Shown piece after piece: positions 50,252 through 58,733 of a stretch of 64,000 bases of DNA. The first letter of the stretch is position 1; each line of letters opens with the position of its first letter. The stretch lies in assembly GCA_030445275.1 (NCBI GenBank), contig JAUCSE010000057.1:1-64000 (forward strand), read 5' to 3'. This stretch comes from Mucilaginibacter sp. GTDB lineage: Bacteria; Bacteroidota; Bacteroidia; Sphingobacteriales; Sphingobacteriaceae. The position numbers and the translations under genes were made by a program. Below the pieces are notes generated by a model. That model made no database searches. It was given only the letters and a program-made list of their open reading frames with translations, and had not been told where the DNA came from.

Positions 50252-53071
50252 TTAATCCGCTCCGGCATCAGCCATTTTTTTGGTTGTCTTTTTTATAACT
50301 TCTTTTACAGCCTTACCTGCAGGCGCTTCAAATGATTTTGAAACAATGTATGCCTGCTGAGCAGCGTGTTGTTTTGCAAAACCGGTAGCCGTGCTGCTGC
50401 CTTCGATACGTGAGATAACACTCAGGTTAATCACCTTATCGTTATGGAATTTGCGGCATATATAAGGCCATGCACCCATATTTTCGGGTTCTTCCTGCAC
50501 CCAGATAAACTCGGTAGCCTTATCGTATTTGGCCTTAACCTTCAATATCTGCGTAACCGGTGTAGGATATAGCTGCTCTACACGAACAATGGCTACATCC
50601 TTACGTTTATCAACCTGTTGTTTCTCCAGCAGGTCATAATATACTTTACCGGTGCAAAGTAATACACGTTTCACCTTTTTAACATCAACATAGTCGTCAT
50701 CAATCAATTCATGGAACTTACCATTGGTAAAGTCCTCGATTGGTGATACACATTTAGGGCTGCGCAACAAGCTTTTTGGCGTAAAGATGATTAACGGCTT
50801 GCGGAAATCGCGGTGCATTTGCCTGCGTAATATATGGAAGAAGTTGGCAGGAGTGGTACAGTTGGCCACCTGGATATTATCATCGGCACAAAGCTCCATA
50901 AAACGCTCTACACGTGCAGAGGAGTGTTCCGGACCTTGACCTTCATAACCATGCGGTAACAACATTACCAATCCATTACCACGCTGCCATTTGGTTTCAG
51001 CGCTGGCTATATATTGGTCAACAATGATCTGCGCACCGTTAAAGAAATCGCCAAATTGCGCTTCCCATATAGTTAAAGCATTAGGGTTTGCCAAAGCATA
51101 ACCATATTCAAAACCTAACACCCCATATTCAGACAATAGGGAGTTATAGATACTCAGTTTAGCTTCGGTATCAATAGTAGCAAGCGGGGTATACTCATCT
51201 TCAGAATCAACCAGGGTTAATACCGCGTGGCGATGCGAGAAAGTACCACGTTTAACATCCTCACCGCTTAATCTTACCGGATAACCATCTTTTAGCAAAG
51301 TACCGTAAGCCAGTAACTCAGCCATAGCCCAGTCAAAAACCTGGGTTTTATTCACCATATTATTCCGGTCTTCAAACAGTTTTTCGATCTTTTTGAAAAA
51401 CTCTTTTTTAGGAGGTAATGTGGTTAGTTTATTACCGATCTCAATGATTTCTTCTTTTGGTACTGAAGTATCAACAGCCTTTACAAATTCTTTATGGCTG
51501 GCTAAGTGCAAACCGCTCCAGGCACCCTCAAACATGGCAATAGTTTCGGTAAACCTATCCTCAGCCTTTGATTCATCCAGCTTTTTCTGCAACTCATCGC
51601 GGAAAGCTTTTTCCATTGTTTTAAGCAGACCAGCATCAATGCTACCTTCGGCTACTAATTTCTCATTGTAGATAATTAGTGGGTTTGGGTGTGCCTCAAT
51701 AGCTTTGTATAATAATGGCTGGGTGAACTTCGGCTCATCAGCCTCGTTATGGCCATAACGGCGATAACATAAAATGTCAATAAATACATCTTCGTTAAAC
51801 ACCTGGCGGTACTCCATTGCCAGGTTAACCACGTAAGACAATGCTTCAACATCGTCGCCATTTACGTGAAATACCGGCGAAAGCACCGTTTTTGCCACAT
51901 CCGTACAATAGGTACTTGAACGGGCATCTTTATAGTTGGTGGTAAAACCTATCTGGTTATTAATAACCAAGTGAATGGTACCACCTGTACGGTAGCCATC
52001 CAGTTTTTCCATTTGTAAAACTTCATAAACAATTCCCTGGCCTGCAACTGATGCATCGCCATGAATTAATATAGGTGCGATCTTGGAATGATCACCACCG
52101 TATTTAAAGTCGATCTTAGCCCGGGTGATACCTTCTACCACCGGGTCAACTGCTTCCAGGTGCGATGGGTTAGGGCAAAGGCTCAGGTGGACTTTTTTGC
52201 CGTTAGAGGTTACCACATCAGTCGAAAAACCAAGGTGATACTTAACATCGCCACCAAAAGGCGATTCAGAATCATAGTTTTTACCTTCAAACTCAGAGAA
52301 CACCTCTTTATAGGTTTTCTCCATAATATTGGTAAGCACGTTTAACCTGCCGCGGTGAGCCATACCAATAATGAACTCTTCGATACCCAGGTCGGCTCCT
52401 TTTTTAATAACCGAATCCAATGATGGGATCAGCGCTTCGGCACCTTCTAACGAGAAACGTTTCTGGCCCAGGAACTTGGTACCCAAAAAGTTTTCGAAGG
52501 TAACGGCTTCGTTAAGCTTATCCAGCATCAGCTTTTTCTCTTCAACAGTGAATGAAGGCGTATTGCGGTTGCTTTCCATCCTGTCCTCAAACCACTTGAT
52601 CTTTATAGGGTTGCGGATGTACCTGTACTCGGCGCCAATGGCACGGCAGTAGGTATCTTCCAGTAGCTGGTGAATGTCGCGCAGTTTGGCGGCACCCAGA
52701 CCAACTTCAACACCGGCATTAAAAACGGTATCCATATCAGCCTCGCTCAGCCCAAAGGTATCCAGCTCCTTCCCGGGGAAGTAATGGCGACGCTCGCGTA
52801 CCGGGTTTGTTTTAGCAAACAGGTGCCCGCGTGAGCGATAGCCATGTATCATATTCAAAACATTGATCTCTTTTAAAAAGTGATCAGGTGTTTTGTCGCC
52901 TGCATTTGGCGCGGTCGTCCCGGCAGGTGCCTGGGTATCCTTGCCAAAATCAAAGCCTTCAAAAAATTTCTGCCATCCAAAATCCACCGACTCGGGATCC
53001 TGTTTGTAGCTGTCATATAGGGTATTAATGTAGTCTGCGTTGCCGCTATTGATATAATTGAGACGATCCAT
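50252..53071 (-). CDS. sucA: 2-oxoglutarate dehydrogenase E1
   Basis: This 939-aa protein has the E1o layout: the N-terminal E2-binding region (MDRLNYINSGNADYI, then DPESVDFGWQKFFEGF), the thiamine diphosphate motif HGDASVAGQG...INNQIGFTT (about 355-395) and the C-terminal transketolase-like region. It decarboxylates 2-oxoglutarate in the TCA cycle. I chose the ATG at 53071; the frame extends ten codons to a TTG start. It is the first gene of the operon with E2 downstream. Confidence 0.95.
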   Translation of the reverse strand: MDRLNYINSGNADYINTLYDSYKQDPESVDFGWQKFFEGFDFGKDTQAPAGTTAPNAGDKTPDHFLKEINVLNMIHGYRSRGHLFAKTNPVRERRHYFPGKELDTFGLSEADMDTVFNAGVEVGLGAAKLRDIHQLLEDTYCRAIGAEYRYIRNPIKIKWFEDRMESNRNTPSFTVEEKKLMLDKLNEAVTFENFLGTKFLGQKRFSLEGAEALIPSLDSVIKKGADLGIEEFIIGMAHRGRLNVLTNIMEKTYKEVFSEFEGKNYDSESPFGGDVKYHLGFSTDVVTSNGKKVHLSLCPNPSHLEAVDPVVEGITRAKIDFKYGGDHSKIAPILIHGDASVAGQGIVYEVLQMEKLDGYRTGGTIHLVINNQIGFTTNYKDARSSTYCTDVAKTVLSPVFHVNGDDVEALSYVVNLAMEYRQVFNEDVFIDILCYRRYGHNEADEPKFTQPLLYKAIEAHPNPLIIYNEKLVAEGSIDAGLLKTMEKAFRDELQKKLDESKAEDRFTETIAMFEGAWSGLHLASHKEFVKAVDTSVPKEEIIEIGNKLTTLPPKKEFFKKIEKLFEDRNNMVNKTQVFDWAMAELLAYGTLLKDGYPVRLSGEDVKRGTFSHRHAVLTLVDSEDEYTPLATIDTEAKLSIYNSLLSEYGVLGFEYGYALANPNALTIWEAQFGDFFNGAQIIVDQYIASAETKWQRGNGLVMLLPHGYEGQGPEHSSARVERFMELCADDNIQVANCTTPANFFHILRRQMHRDFRKPLIIFTPKSLLRSPKCVSPIEDFTNGKFHELIDDDYVDVKKVKRVLLCTGKVYYDLLEKQQVDKRKDVAIVRVEQLYPTPVTQILKVKAKYDKATEFIWVQEEPENMGAWPYICRKFHNDKVINLSVISRIEGSSTATGFAKQHAAQQAYIVSKSFEAPAGKAVKEVIKKTTKKMADAGAD

Positions 53072-53405
53072 GAGAAACTGATCTTTAAAACGGTACAAAA
53101 GTAAGCATATAGCCTTATATACTTCATAATTAATTGCAAAGAAATTTACTGGTGCCTGATATCTGTGTAATAACTACACCAAATTGGGCAAAAGCACTTA
53201 TTGATGGAGTGGTATTTTGGTGGATGGTTTAATAGGGTGGAGAGAAAAGTTGGGGAGGGCAGCCATCCTGTTACCCGAGACATATTCTAAATAAGCATTA
53301 ACGTACATTTTAAGTATAACTAAGTGACATTAAAGTGCATTTTTCGACACATTTTAACCTTATTGGGGGCTTATTTAGCTATTTATAGGTGGTAAAATGA
53401 TGTAC

Positions 53406-53472
53406 TTTTTAGCTGTTTTTGATCATTTTCGGCAGCTTTTTAACGATTTTGAGCTAAAAATGATTGTTTTTT
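53406..53472. other. Seven helically phased A/T-tracts
   Basis: T-runs start at 53406, 53416, 53426, 53437, 53447 and 53467, and an A-run at 53456 fills the missing step. The spacing is 9-11 bases, mean about 10.2, equal to one helical turn. Such DNA is expected to be intrinsically curved. TTTTTGATCATTT is shared with the tract at 26242-26349. Confidence 0.6.
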
Positions 53473-53698
53473 ATTTCAGGGATTGCCCCCTTGTTTCTCA
53501 GAGAGAATTTAAAAAAAAGACCGTTCGGTTTATTAAATTTCTGATCGGTGTTACCATCACCCCCCACTCTGCATAAAGTTATAAAACATGAAAACCAATT
53601 GATGAGGTGATAACATCGACCATGAACAGGAGTTTTAATCAGCAAAAAAATCTTCCCAACACTTAAGGTTGCAAACGAGCGCAAGTAAAAAGATTAGG

Positions 53699-53813
53699 GT
53701 CATCCTGAACTTGTTTCAGGATCTCGCAGGACTGTTACCACCAGGCTGCTCATCTTGAATATTATCGACTGTGCTTGTGGGATCCCGATCCGCCAAATGG
53801 CGGACGGGATGAC
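53699..53813. repeat. GTCATCCTGAACTTG palindromic repeat (R5), copy 1
   Basis: GTCATCCTGAACTTGTTTCAG at the left end and ATCCCGATCCGCCAAATGGC then GGACGGGATGAC at the right. A relative lies at 57340-57439. It sits 12 bases beyond the photolyase stop. Confidence 0.65.
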
Positions 53814-53825
53814 TATCAATTCCCC

Positions 53826-55139
53826 TCACACCTTCACCAGATCCCCAGCTTCATCTATGGGCGAGTGTTGCCAGGTGGTTACAAAATCACTGGCGGAGTC
53901 TTTAGGTTGCAGGGTGGCAATGGCGTATTTGCTTTCTTTGGCATCGTTTACGCCGGCTATAAAGGCCCAGTTGCCCCAGTTGCTGGCGGGCGAGTAATCA
54001 ATCAGCTTTTCTTCAAAGTAGGCGGCGCCGCGGGTCCAGTCGGCTTTAAGGTCGTGTACCAGGTAGGTGGCCACAATCTGGCGGCATTGGTTGCATATGT
54101 AGCCGGTGGCGTTTAGCTCGTGCATACAGGCATCAATAAACGGAACACCGGTTTCGCCATGCGCCCATTTATTAAAATCAGCCTCGTTAGCGGCAAAGGT
54201 TTCTGTTTCCTGGCCTTCCGTATCTGCTTTAATAAATTTCTGACCGTGTTTTTTAAACATGAACCTGAAATAATCGCGCCACAGCAGTTCCAGTTTCAGC
54301 ATGCTGGCATTTTGCGCAAAGCTATCCTGGGTATGTTTAAATATTTCCCAATAAACCTGCCGGGGCGATATACAGCCTACCGACAGCCATGGCGATAATT
54401 TGGAGGAGTTATTAGTAATGCTATTTTTAGCGCCTTTTAATTTTACAGCCTGCTCACTACTGGAAAAATATTTGTGCAGCTGTATTAAAGCAGCGGTTTC
54501 GCCACCCTGAAAATAGTTGGTTGCCCGTGCATCGTCAATAGGTTCATCCAAACCTAATTGTTGTAAAGTGGGCAATTCACCGGCATCAGAAATTTCAGGG
54601 GTACTTATCTGTTCGGGAGTTGGTACCACCTGGCGCACATTGCTGTCGCGCTCTACCTTCTTTTTAAAAATGGCAAAGCTATCCGGGATATCTTTGATCG
54701 GGAAAGGCAGATCTTCTTTATGATACAGCGTATGGCCGATAAAATGTTTGAGATTAAGCCGTAATTTCCACAAGGCAGCTTCTACCTGTTCAGATATTTC
54801 GGTTTCTTCATAAGCCACTTCCCGGTGATGATATACCTCGTTTACCTGGTATTGTTCGGCAAGCTGCGGTAATATTTCGGCTGGGTTCCCTATCCTGATT
54901 ACCAGTTCGGCGCCATAAGCCTGCAAATTTTTACGCAGATCGGCTACGGCTTCTAGCAGGAAACGAGCCCGGAAACTACCGGTTTTGGGATAGCCTGATA
55001 CTGAGCGTTGAAAATAATAGGGATCAAAACAATATACAGGCAATACTCTATCAGCCTTGCGGACAGCCTCTAACAAAATTTCGTTATCGTGTATCCGTAA
55101 GTCATTTCTAAACCAAACCAATATTGTCTTTTCACTCAT
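53826..55139 (-). CDS. DASH-type cryptochrome/photolyase
   Basis: This 437-aa protein starts ILVWFRNDLRIHDNEIL, followed by the DASH-typical YCFDPYYF, TGSFRARFLLEAV and KLSPWLSVGCISPRQVY, then ELLWRDYFRFMF and a C-terminal NWGNWAFIAGVN that resembles the DASH family end. DASH proteins repair pyrimidine dimers mainly in single-stranded DNA, or signal light. I chose the ATG at 55139; the frame extends 13 codons upstream to a poor start. It is the second photolyase in the window, distinct from phrB. Confidence 0.9.
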   Translation of the reverse strand: MSEKTILVWFRNDLRIHDNEILLEAVRKADRVLPVYCFDPYYFQRSVSGYPKTGSFRARFLLEAVADLRKNLQAYGAELVIRIGNPAEILPQLAEQYQVNEVYHHREVAYEETEISEQVEAALWKLRLNLKHFIGHTLYHKEDLPFPIKDIPDSFAIFKKKVERDSNVRQVVPTPEQISTPEISDAGELPTLQQLGLDEPIDDARATNYFQGGETAALIQLHKYFSSSEQAVKLKGAKNSITNNSSKLSPWLSVGCISPRQVYWEIFKHTQDSFAQNASMLKLELLWRDYFRFMFKKHGQKFIKADTEGQETETFAANEADFNKWAHGETGVPFIDACMHELNATGYICNQCRQIVATYLVHDLKADWTRGAAYFEEKLIDYSPASNWGNWAFIAGVNDAKESKYAIATLQPKDSASDFVTTWQHSPIDEAGDLVKV

Positions 55140-55365
55140 CGTTAAGCAGGGTGTTAACTGAATTAATGCAGACCACAAATTTGCAATTTATTTGTGTCAT
55201 AAACACACTTTGCCCCAATATTTTGACATCGTTTCAACATTTTTACTGTTTTTAAACAGCTGGTATGCTTGTGCTAAAAGCGCGAAACGGGTTAATAAGC
55301 TAACCTTTAATTACTTATTAATGGATAAATATAAGCTATATCTGCAAAAGTACAATGGCCAACTA

Positions 55366-55420
55366 TTTATCAGTCTTTATTTTAGCGCGGATAACGGAGT
55401 CTTTTTACAGCGAGCTTGGT
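55366..55420 (-). pseudogene. Remnant of a class C acid phosphatase 3' end
   Basis: On the minus strand this stretch codes KDSVIRAKIKTDK then a stop, matching the C-terminus of the acid phosphatase gene at 56469-57320 (KDSVIRAKIKADK, stop) with one substitution. Upstream the frame is interrupted by a TAA just before the match, and similarity fades. It lies on the other side of the DinB gene, so it is likely a decayed second copy or a fragment of a duplication. Confidence 0.55.
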
Positions 55421-55484
55421 TGTTAATTTGCCTGTGGTGGGTATTAACTCCATAACATTAATTTTTTGTAGATAGAAAGTTGGC

Positions 55485-55559
55485 CTGTCATCCTGAGCTT
55501 GTCGAAGGATCGCGCGGAGAGGCCTGCTCACCATGCTTCGACGGGGCTCAGCATGACAG
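55485..55559. repeat. R4 palindromic repeat, copy 2
   Basis: The reverse complement of this element matches the one at 46163-46234, with TGTCATGCTGAGCCCCGTCG, AAGCATGG, AGGCCTCTCCGCGCG and ATCCTTCGACAAGCTCAGG in the same order and a few differences. It sits in a divergent gap of 590 bases that also holds the phosphatase remnant and an AT-rich leader; no other gene is evident. Confidence 0.75.
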
Positions 55560-55730
55560 CTTTATTCTAAGCTTAAAAATCTTATCACCACATCCCTATA
55601 ATGTTTGTTTGCTGTAGCGCTTGATCACCTCTTATTAAAAAAGTGATTTTAACATACAAATCACATGCTCAAATGTTATCAGAATCATTTTTTTATTTTT
55701 AGCTTTATCATAACCAAATACTAAACCACC

Positions 55731-56255
55731 ATGAAAAAAGTATCACTTCTGTTATTAATGTTAACGTTTGCCTGTACCGCGGCATTCGCGCAGTTAACGA
55801 AAGACCAAATTGTTAGTGAGTGGACACGCGCCAAAGCATACACCAAAACCTATTTGGATGCCATGCCTGCCGATGGTTATACTTTTAAAGCCACACCTGA
55901 GGTCCGTTCCTTTGCCGGCCAGATGCTGCATTTAGCCGATGACAACTACTTTTTTTTAAGCAAGGTAAGTGGCAAGCCTAGTCCGCTGGGCAAGGGGGTA
56001 TCTTTAGAGAAGACGGTAGAGCAAAGCAAAGAGGCTACCACCAAAGCGGTTTTAGACAGCTATGACTACGCTATCGGCGCTATACAGGGCATGACCGAAG
56101 CACAATTTAGTGAAGAAGTAGATCTGGGTAAGCTAAAAGCTACCCGTGGCCTGTTATTGGTAAAAGGATTTGAGCATCAAACCCACCACCGCGGGCAAGC
56201 CACCATTTACCTGCGCTTAAAAGGTGTAACACCTCCGCAAGAGATGTTATTTTAA
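55731..56255 (+). CDS. Secreted DinB-family protein
   Basis: This 174-aa protein has a cleavable signal peptide (to AFAQ, about residue 21). The mature part has the DinB four-helix bundle metal-site pattern, with His in LHLAD, then HQTHHRGQATIY (HxxHxxQ) near residue 150. Relatives are metal-dependent transferases or hydrolases of poorly known substrate; export makes a thiol-dependent intracellular role unlikely. It is a single gene with its 3' end in an R1 repeat. Confidence 0.85.
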   Translation: MKKVSLLLLMLTFACTAAFAQLTKDQIVSEWTRAKAYTKTYLDAMPADGYTFKATPEVRSFAGQMLHLADDNYFFLSKVSGKPSPLGKGVSLEKTVEQSKEATTKAVLDSYDYAIGAIQGMTEAQFSEEVDLGKLKATRGLLLVKGFEHQTHHRGQATIYLRLKGVTPPQEMLF

Positions 56256-56277
56256 GCGGGTTATACCTGGTAGAAAT

Positions 56278-56415
56278 AAAAAAGGCTGTCATTTCGAACG
56301 AGGTACGAGGAGAAATCTTACACAATTCGCTAATAAAGCATTGCATTACGTATAAGATTTCTCTTTCGCGCAACGCTCATGCATGCCCCAGCTCTATCGA
56401 AATGACAGCCTTTTT
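56278..56415. terminator. R1 repeat acting as a bidirectional terminator
   Basis: GGCTGTCATTTCGA (56283-56296) is exactly inverted at 56396-56409, flanked by A-run on the left and T6 on the right. Inside is the R1 ACGAGGAGAAATCTTAC/GTATAAGATTTCTC stem. It joins the convergent DinB and acid phosphatase genes and can terminate both. Confidence 0.75.
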
Positions 56416-56468
56416 TAGAAGTTTAATCTTCTGAACAACTATGGCTGAAAACACAACAACCCTGCTCC

Positions 56469-57320
56469 CTACTTATCAGCCTTTATTTTAGCGCGAATAA
56501 CAGAATCTTTCTGTGCCGGGCTCAGCTTATAATTAAACTGGAACAGGGCACCTTCAAAATCGCCATATGATGGGTTGGGCAATACAATAAATTTGTTCCC
56601 AAATTCCTTTTGCAGCCTTTGTGTAGCGGCTATACGGGTCTCCTCTGATGGATGATTATCATACAGCATGTCAAAATCGGGCAGGTTATCGCCGCAAAGC
56701 AGCAATACATTATGCGTTTTTAAAACATCCTGCCGGCGGCTTTCTTTGCTGGAATTGCCATTTTTTAACAGCAGGTGCTCATCATTGGTATTGGGCAAAC
56801 CGTAACGCTGCAGGTTAAAAAGTGTAGCTGCACGCTCGTTCTCGTTTCTATTGGTGATGTAAAAAATAGTGATCCCTTTTGAGGCCGCGTACTTAAAAAA
56901 CGCGGGAGCGCCGGGCACGGTATCAGCTATAGCCTTATCAGTCCACTCCTTCCAGGTTTTATCATTATAATCCAGGTTTTGGAGGGCGCGTTTGGCATCG
57001 TACAGGCTATTATCTAATAGTGTTTCGTCAATATCTGTAATAATGGCCAATGGCTTATCGCTCACTTTTTTTACCCCTTCATCAACACGTTGTTTTGCGA
57101 TATTATAAGCCTGGAAACACAAGGCCTTATACTCCGCCGCCCTTTGCTGCCATATGGAAGCCCATACCTTGCCATCATTGGTGATAGAAGTATTTCCGCT
57201 AACAGCAGATCCTGTAGCAGTTGTGGTGGAAGTAGTGGTAGTTGTTGTAGTTACTTTTTTTGAAGCGCACGCGCCGAGTATTAAAAGGGCTGGTATTAAA
57301 TAGCTATAGCTTTTTTTCAT
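56469..57320 (-). CDS. Class C acid phosphatase / 5'-nucleotidase, lipoprotein e(P4) family
   Basis: This 283-aa lipoprotein has lipobox LGAC (Cys18), a Thr-rich linker, then the class C HAD core with nucleophile motif TDIDETLLDN (about residues 92-101), the Thr in FYITNRNENE and the acid motif in LLCGDNLPDFD. It fits e(P4) of Haemophilus, which dephosphorylates nucleotides and NMN at the surface. It is 20 bases upstream of an R5 repeat and may be followed by MsrA transcription in tandem. A decayed copy of its 3' end is found at 55366-55420. Confidence 0.9.
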   Translation of the reverse strand: MKKSYSYLIPALLILGACASKKVTTTTTTTSTTTATGSAVSGNTSITNDGKVWASIWQQRAAEYKALCFQAYNIAKQRVDEGVKKVSDKPLAIITDIDETLLDNSLYDAKRALQNLDYNDKTWKEWTDKAIADTVPGAPAFFKYAASKGITIFYITNRNENERAATLFNLQRYGLPNTNDEHLLLKNGNSSKESRRQDVLKTHNVLLLCGDNLPDFDMLYDNHPSEETRIAATQRLQKEFGNKFIVLPNPSYGDFEGALFQFNYKLSPAQKDSVIRAKIKADK

Positions 57321-57339
57321 TTTTTAAGAATAAACCAAT

Positions 57340-57439
57340 GTCATGCTGAACTTGTTTCAGCACCCCACATGCAAGGTGGGCCATATGCTGGCTACCTGTC
57401 CTGTGAGATCCCGATCCGCCAGTCGGCGGACGAGATGAC
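57340..57439. repeat. R5 palindromic repeat, copy 2
   Basis: GTCATGCTGAACTTGTTTCAG to GGATCCGCCAGTCGGCGGACG-type right arm with GAGATGAC. It lies between the acid phosphatase start and the MsrA stop, in tandem genes, and may carry the MsrA terminator. Confidence 0.65.
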
Positions 57440-57456
57440 TTATAAGTTATTAAGTT

Positions 57457-58002
57457 TTACAATAGTTCCGGCTTAATTTTATCCTTGAACTCCTTGGCAA
57501 ATTTATTCAGTTTTGGCTGGATAACAAATGCACAGTACGACTTATTTGAATTATCGTTAAAATAATTCTGGTGATAATCCTCAGCCTTGTAAAATTCGCT
57601 GGCGGGGGTAACTTCGGTAACTATGGGATTGTCAAAAACCTTTTCGTCGGTTAATGTTTTGATCATGGCTATTGATGCCTGTTTTTGTTCCTCATTATAG
57701 TAAAATATAGCTGAGCGGTATTGCGTACCTACATCATTACCCTGGCGGTTTAGGGTAGTGGGATCATGGGTTTTAAAAAACACCAGCAGCAATTCGTCAA
57801 ACGATATTGCGTCGGCATCATATTCCAGGTGTATCACTTCGGCATGTCCGGTGGTACCGGTGCATACCTGTTCATAGGTTGGGTTGCTGTTTTTGCCGCC
57901 CATATAGCCCGACGTTACGGAGATTACACCTTTAAGAGCTTGAAATACGGCTTCGGTGCACCAAAAGCAACCGTTGCCAAATGTTATTTTTTGTATGTTC
58001 AT
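57457..58002 (-). CDS. msrA: Peptide-methionine (S)-S-oxide reductase
   Basis: This 181-aa cytoplasmic protein has the MsrA active site GNGCFWCTEA (catalytic Cys12), GYMGG, YEQVCTGTTGHAEV and HDPTTLNRQGNDVGTQYRS. It reduces methionine-S-sulfoxide in proteins. I chose the ATG at 58002; the frame extends eight codons upstream. MsrB is not adjacent. Confidence 0.95.
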   Translation of the reverse strand: MNIQKITFGNGCFWCTEAVFQALKGVISVTSGYMGGKNSNPTYEQVCTGTTGHAEVIHLEYDADAISFDELLLVFFKTHDPTTLNRQGNDVGTQYRSAIFYYNEEQKQASIAMIKTLTDEKVFDNPIVTEVTPASEFYKAEDYHQNYFNDNSNKSYCAFVIQPKLNKFAKEFKDKIKPELL

Positions 58003-58115
58003 TTTATTTATTAACGAAGATAACACCTATTCGGTTTCCGGAGATAATATCCCGTTTGAAAATGTCAATTAAATTACTAAATTAGTATTTACACTTTCAC
58101 TAAAACCCTAAATTC

Positions 58116-58508
58116 ATGAAAATTACAGTATTAATTGCCCGCATTTTGCTGGGTCTTATCTTTGTAGTATTTGGTCTGAATTTCTTTTTCCAGTTTTTAC
58201 ATATGACACAACCACCCCTGCCCGAAAAAGCCCAAGCTTTTAGCGGTGGTCTTTATGGTTCAGGCTATTTTTTCCAGTACATGAAGGTTGTTGAAATAGC
58301 AAGCGGACTTGCCATATTATTTAATCGCTATACCGCATTCTTCCTGTTGATATTGTTTCCTGTTTCATTAAACATTTTCCTGTTCCATACTATTTTGGCA
58401 CCGGCCGGTGCCCCCATAGCAATTGCAATTATTGTATTGCACCTATTTTTAGGCTTTGCCTACCGCAAATATTATTCAAGCATATTTACCGCGGTACCTA
58501 CCGTTTAA
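58116..58508 (+). CDS. DoxX family membrane protein
   Basis: This 130-aa protein has four hydrophobic segments and starts IARILLGLIFVVFGLNFFFQF, which is typical of DoxX. It is short compared with many members. DoxX proteins have roles in redox or envelope processes, not settled for this subgroup. It is divergent from msrA and convergent with the M1 peptidase gene. Confidence 0.82.
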   Translation: MKITVLIARILLGLIFVVFGLNFFFQFLHMTQPPLPEKAQAFSGGLYGSGYFFQYMKVVEIASGLAILFNRYTAFFLLILFPVSLNIFLFHTILAPAGAPIAIAIIVLHLFLGFAYRKYYSSIFTAVPTV

Positions 58509-58538
58509 ATTATACGCGAGCTTGGGAAGAATTCTAAA

Positions 58539-58660
58539 TGTCATTTCGACGAACGGCGATGGCTAAAGGGGTGGGGTGAGGAGAAATCTTATACCCAATA
58601 CTTATCGTAACTGACATAACGTATAAGATTTCTCCTCGTTCCTCATCGATTTCTATGATT
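58539..58660. repeat. R1 palindromic repeat, copy 3
   Basis: TGTCATTTCGACGAACGG then GGTGAGGAGAAATCTTATAC is inverted as GTATAAGATTTCTCCTCGTT then CATCGATTTCTATG. It lies between the convergent DoxX and M1 peptidase genes, like copies 1 and 2. Its internal loop differs. Confidence 0.75.
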
Positions 58661-58694
58661 CTTTATCCTAAACTCACGTTAAATTCTTTATAAA

Positions 58695-58733
58695 ACAAAA
58701 ACGCCTCCCGATATTTTCGGGAGGCGTTTTTGT
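58695..58733. terminator. Strong terminator of the M1 peptidase gene
   Basis: A perfect 17-bp stem (58695-58711 with 58717-58733) around a five-base loop contains AACGCCTCCCGA and TCGGGAGGCGTT. T/A-runs lie on both sides. It starts one base after the peptidase stop. Confidence 0.9.

Larger units (their letters stand above)
53072..53825. other. Non-coding gap of about 750 bases upstream of sucA
   Basis: The gap holds the probable sucA promoter region (not resolved), GGGTGGAGAGAAAAGTTGGG, a phased T-tract (53406-53472), a stretch rich in A-runs and one R5 repeat (53699-53813). A 76-aa minus-strand frame (53454-53684) is unconvincing. I see no other gene or RNA. Confidence 0.6.

Noticed and set aside
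53454..53684. 76-aa minus-strand frame upstream of sucA
   Set aside because: It covers phased T-tract and repeat-rich DNA and has no neighbour logic or recognisable features.
55192..55455. 87-aa plus-strand frame between the photolyase and dinB
   Set aside because: It is antisense to the phosphatase remnant and rich in Leu and Trp from AT-rich noise.
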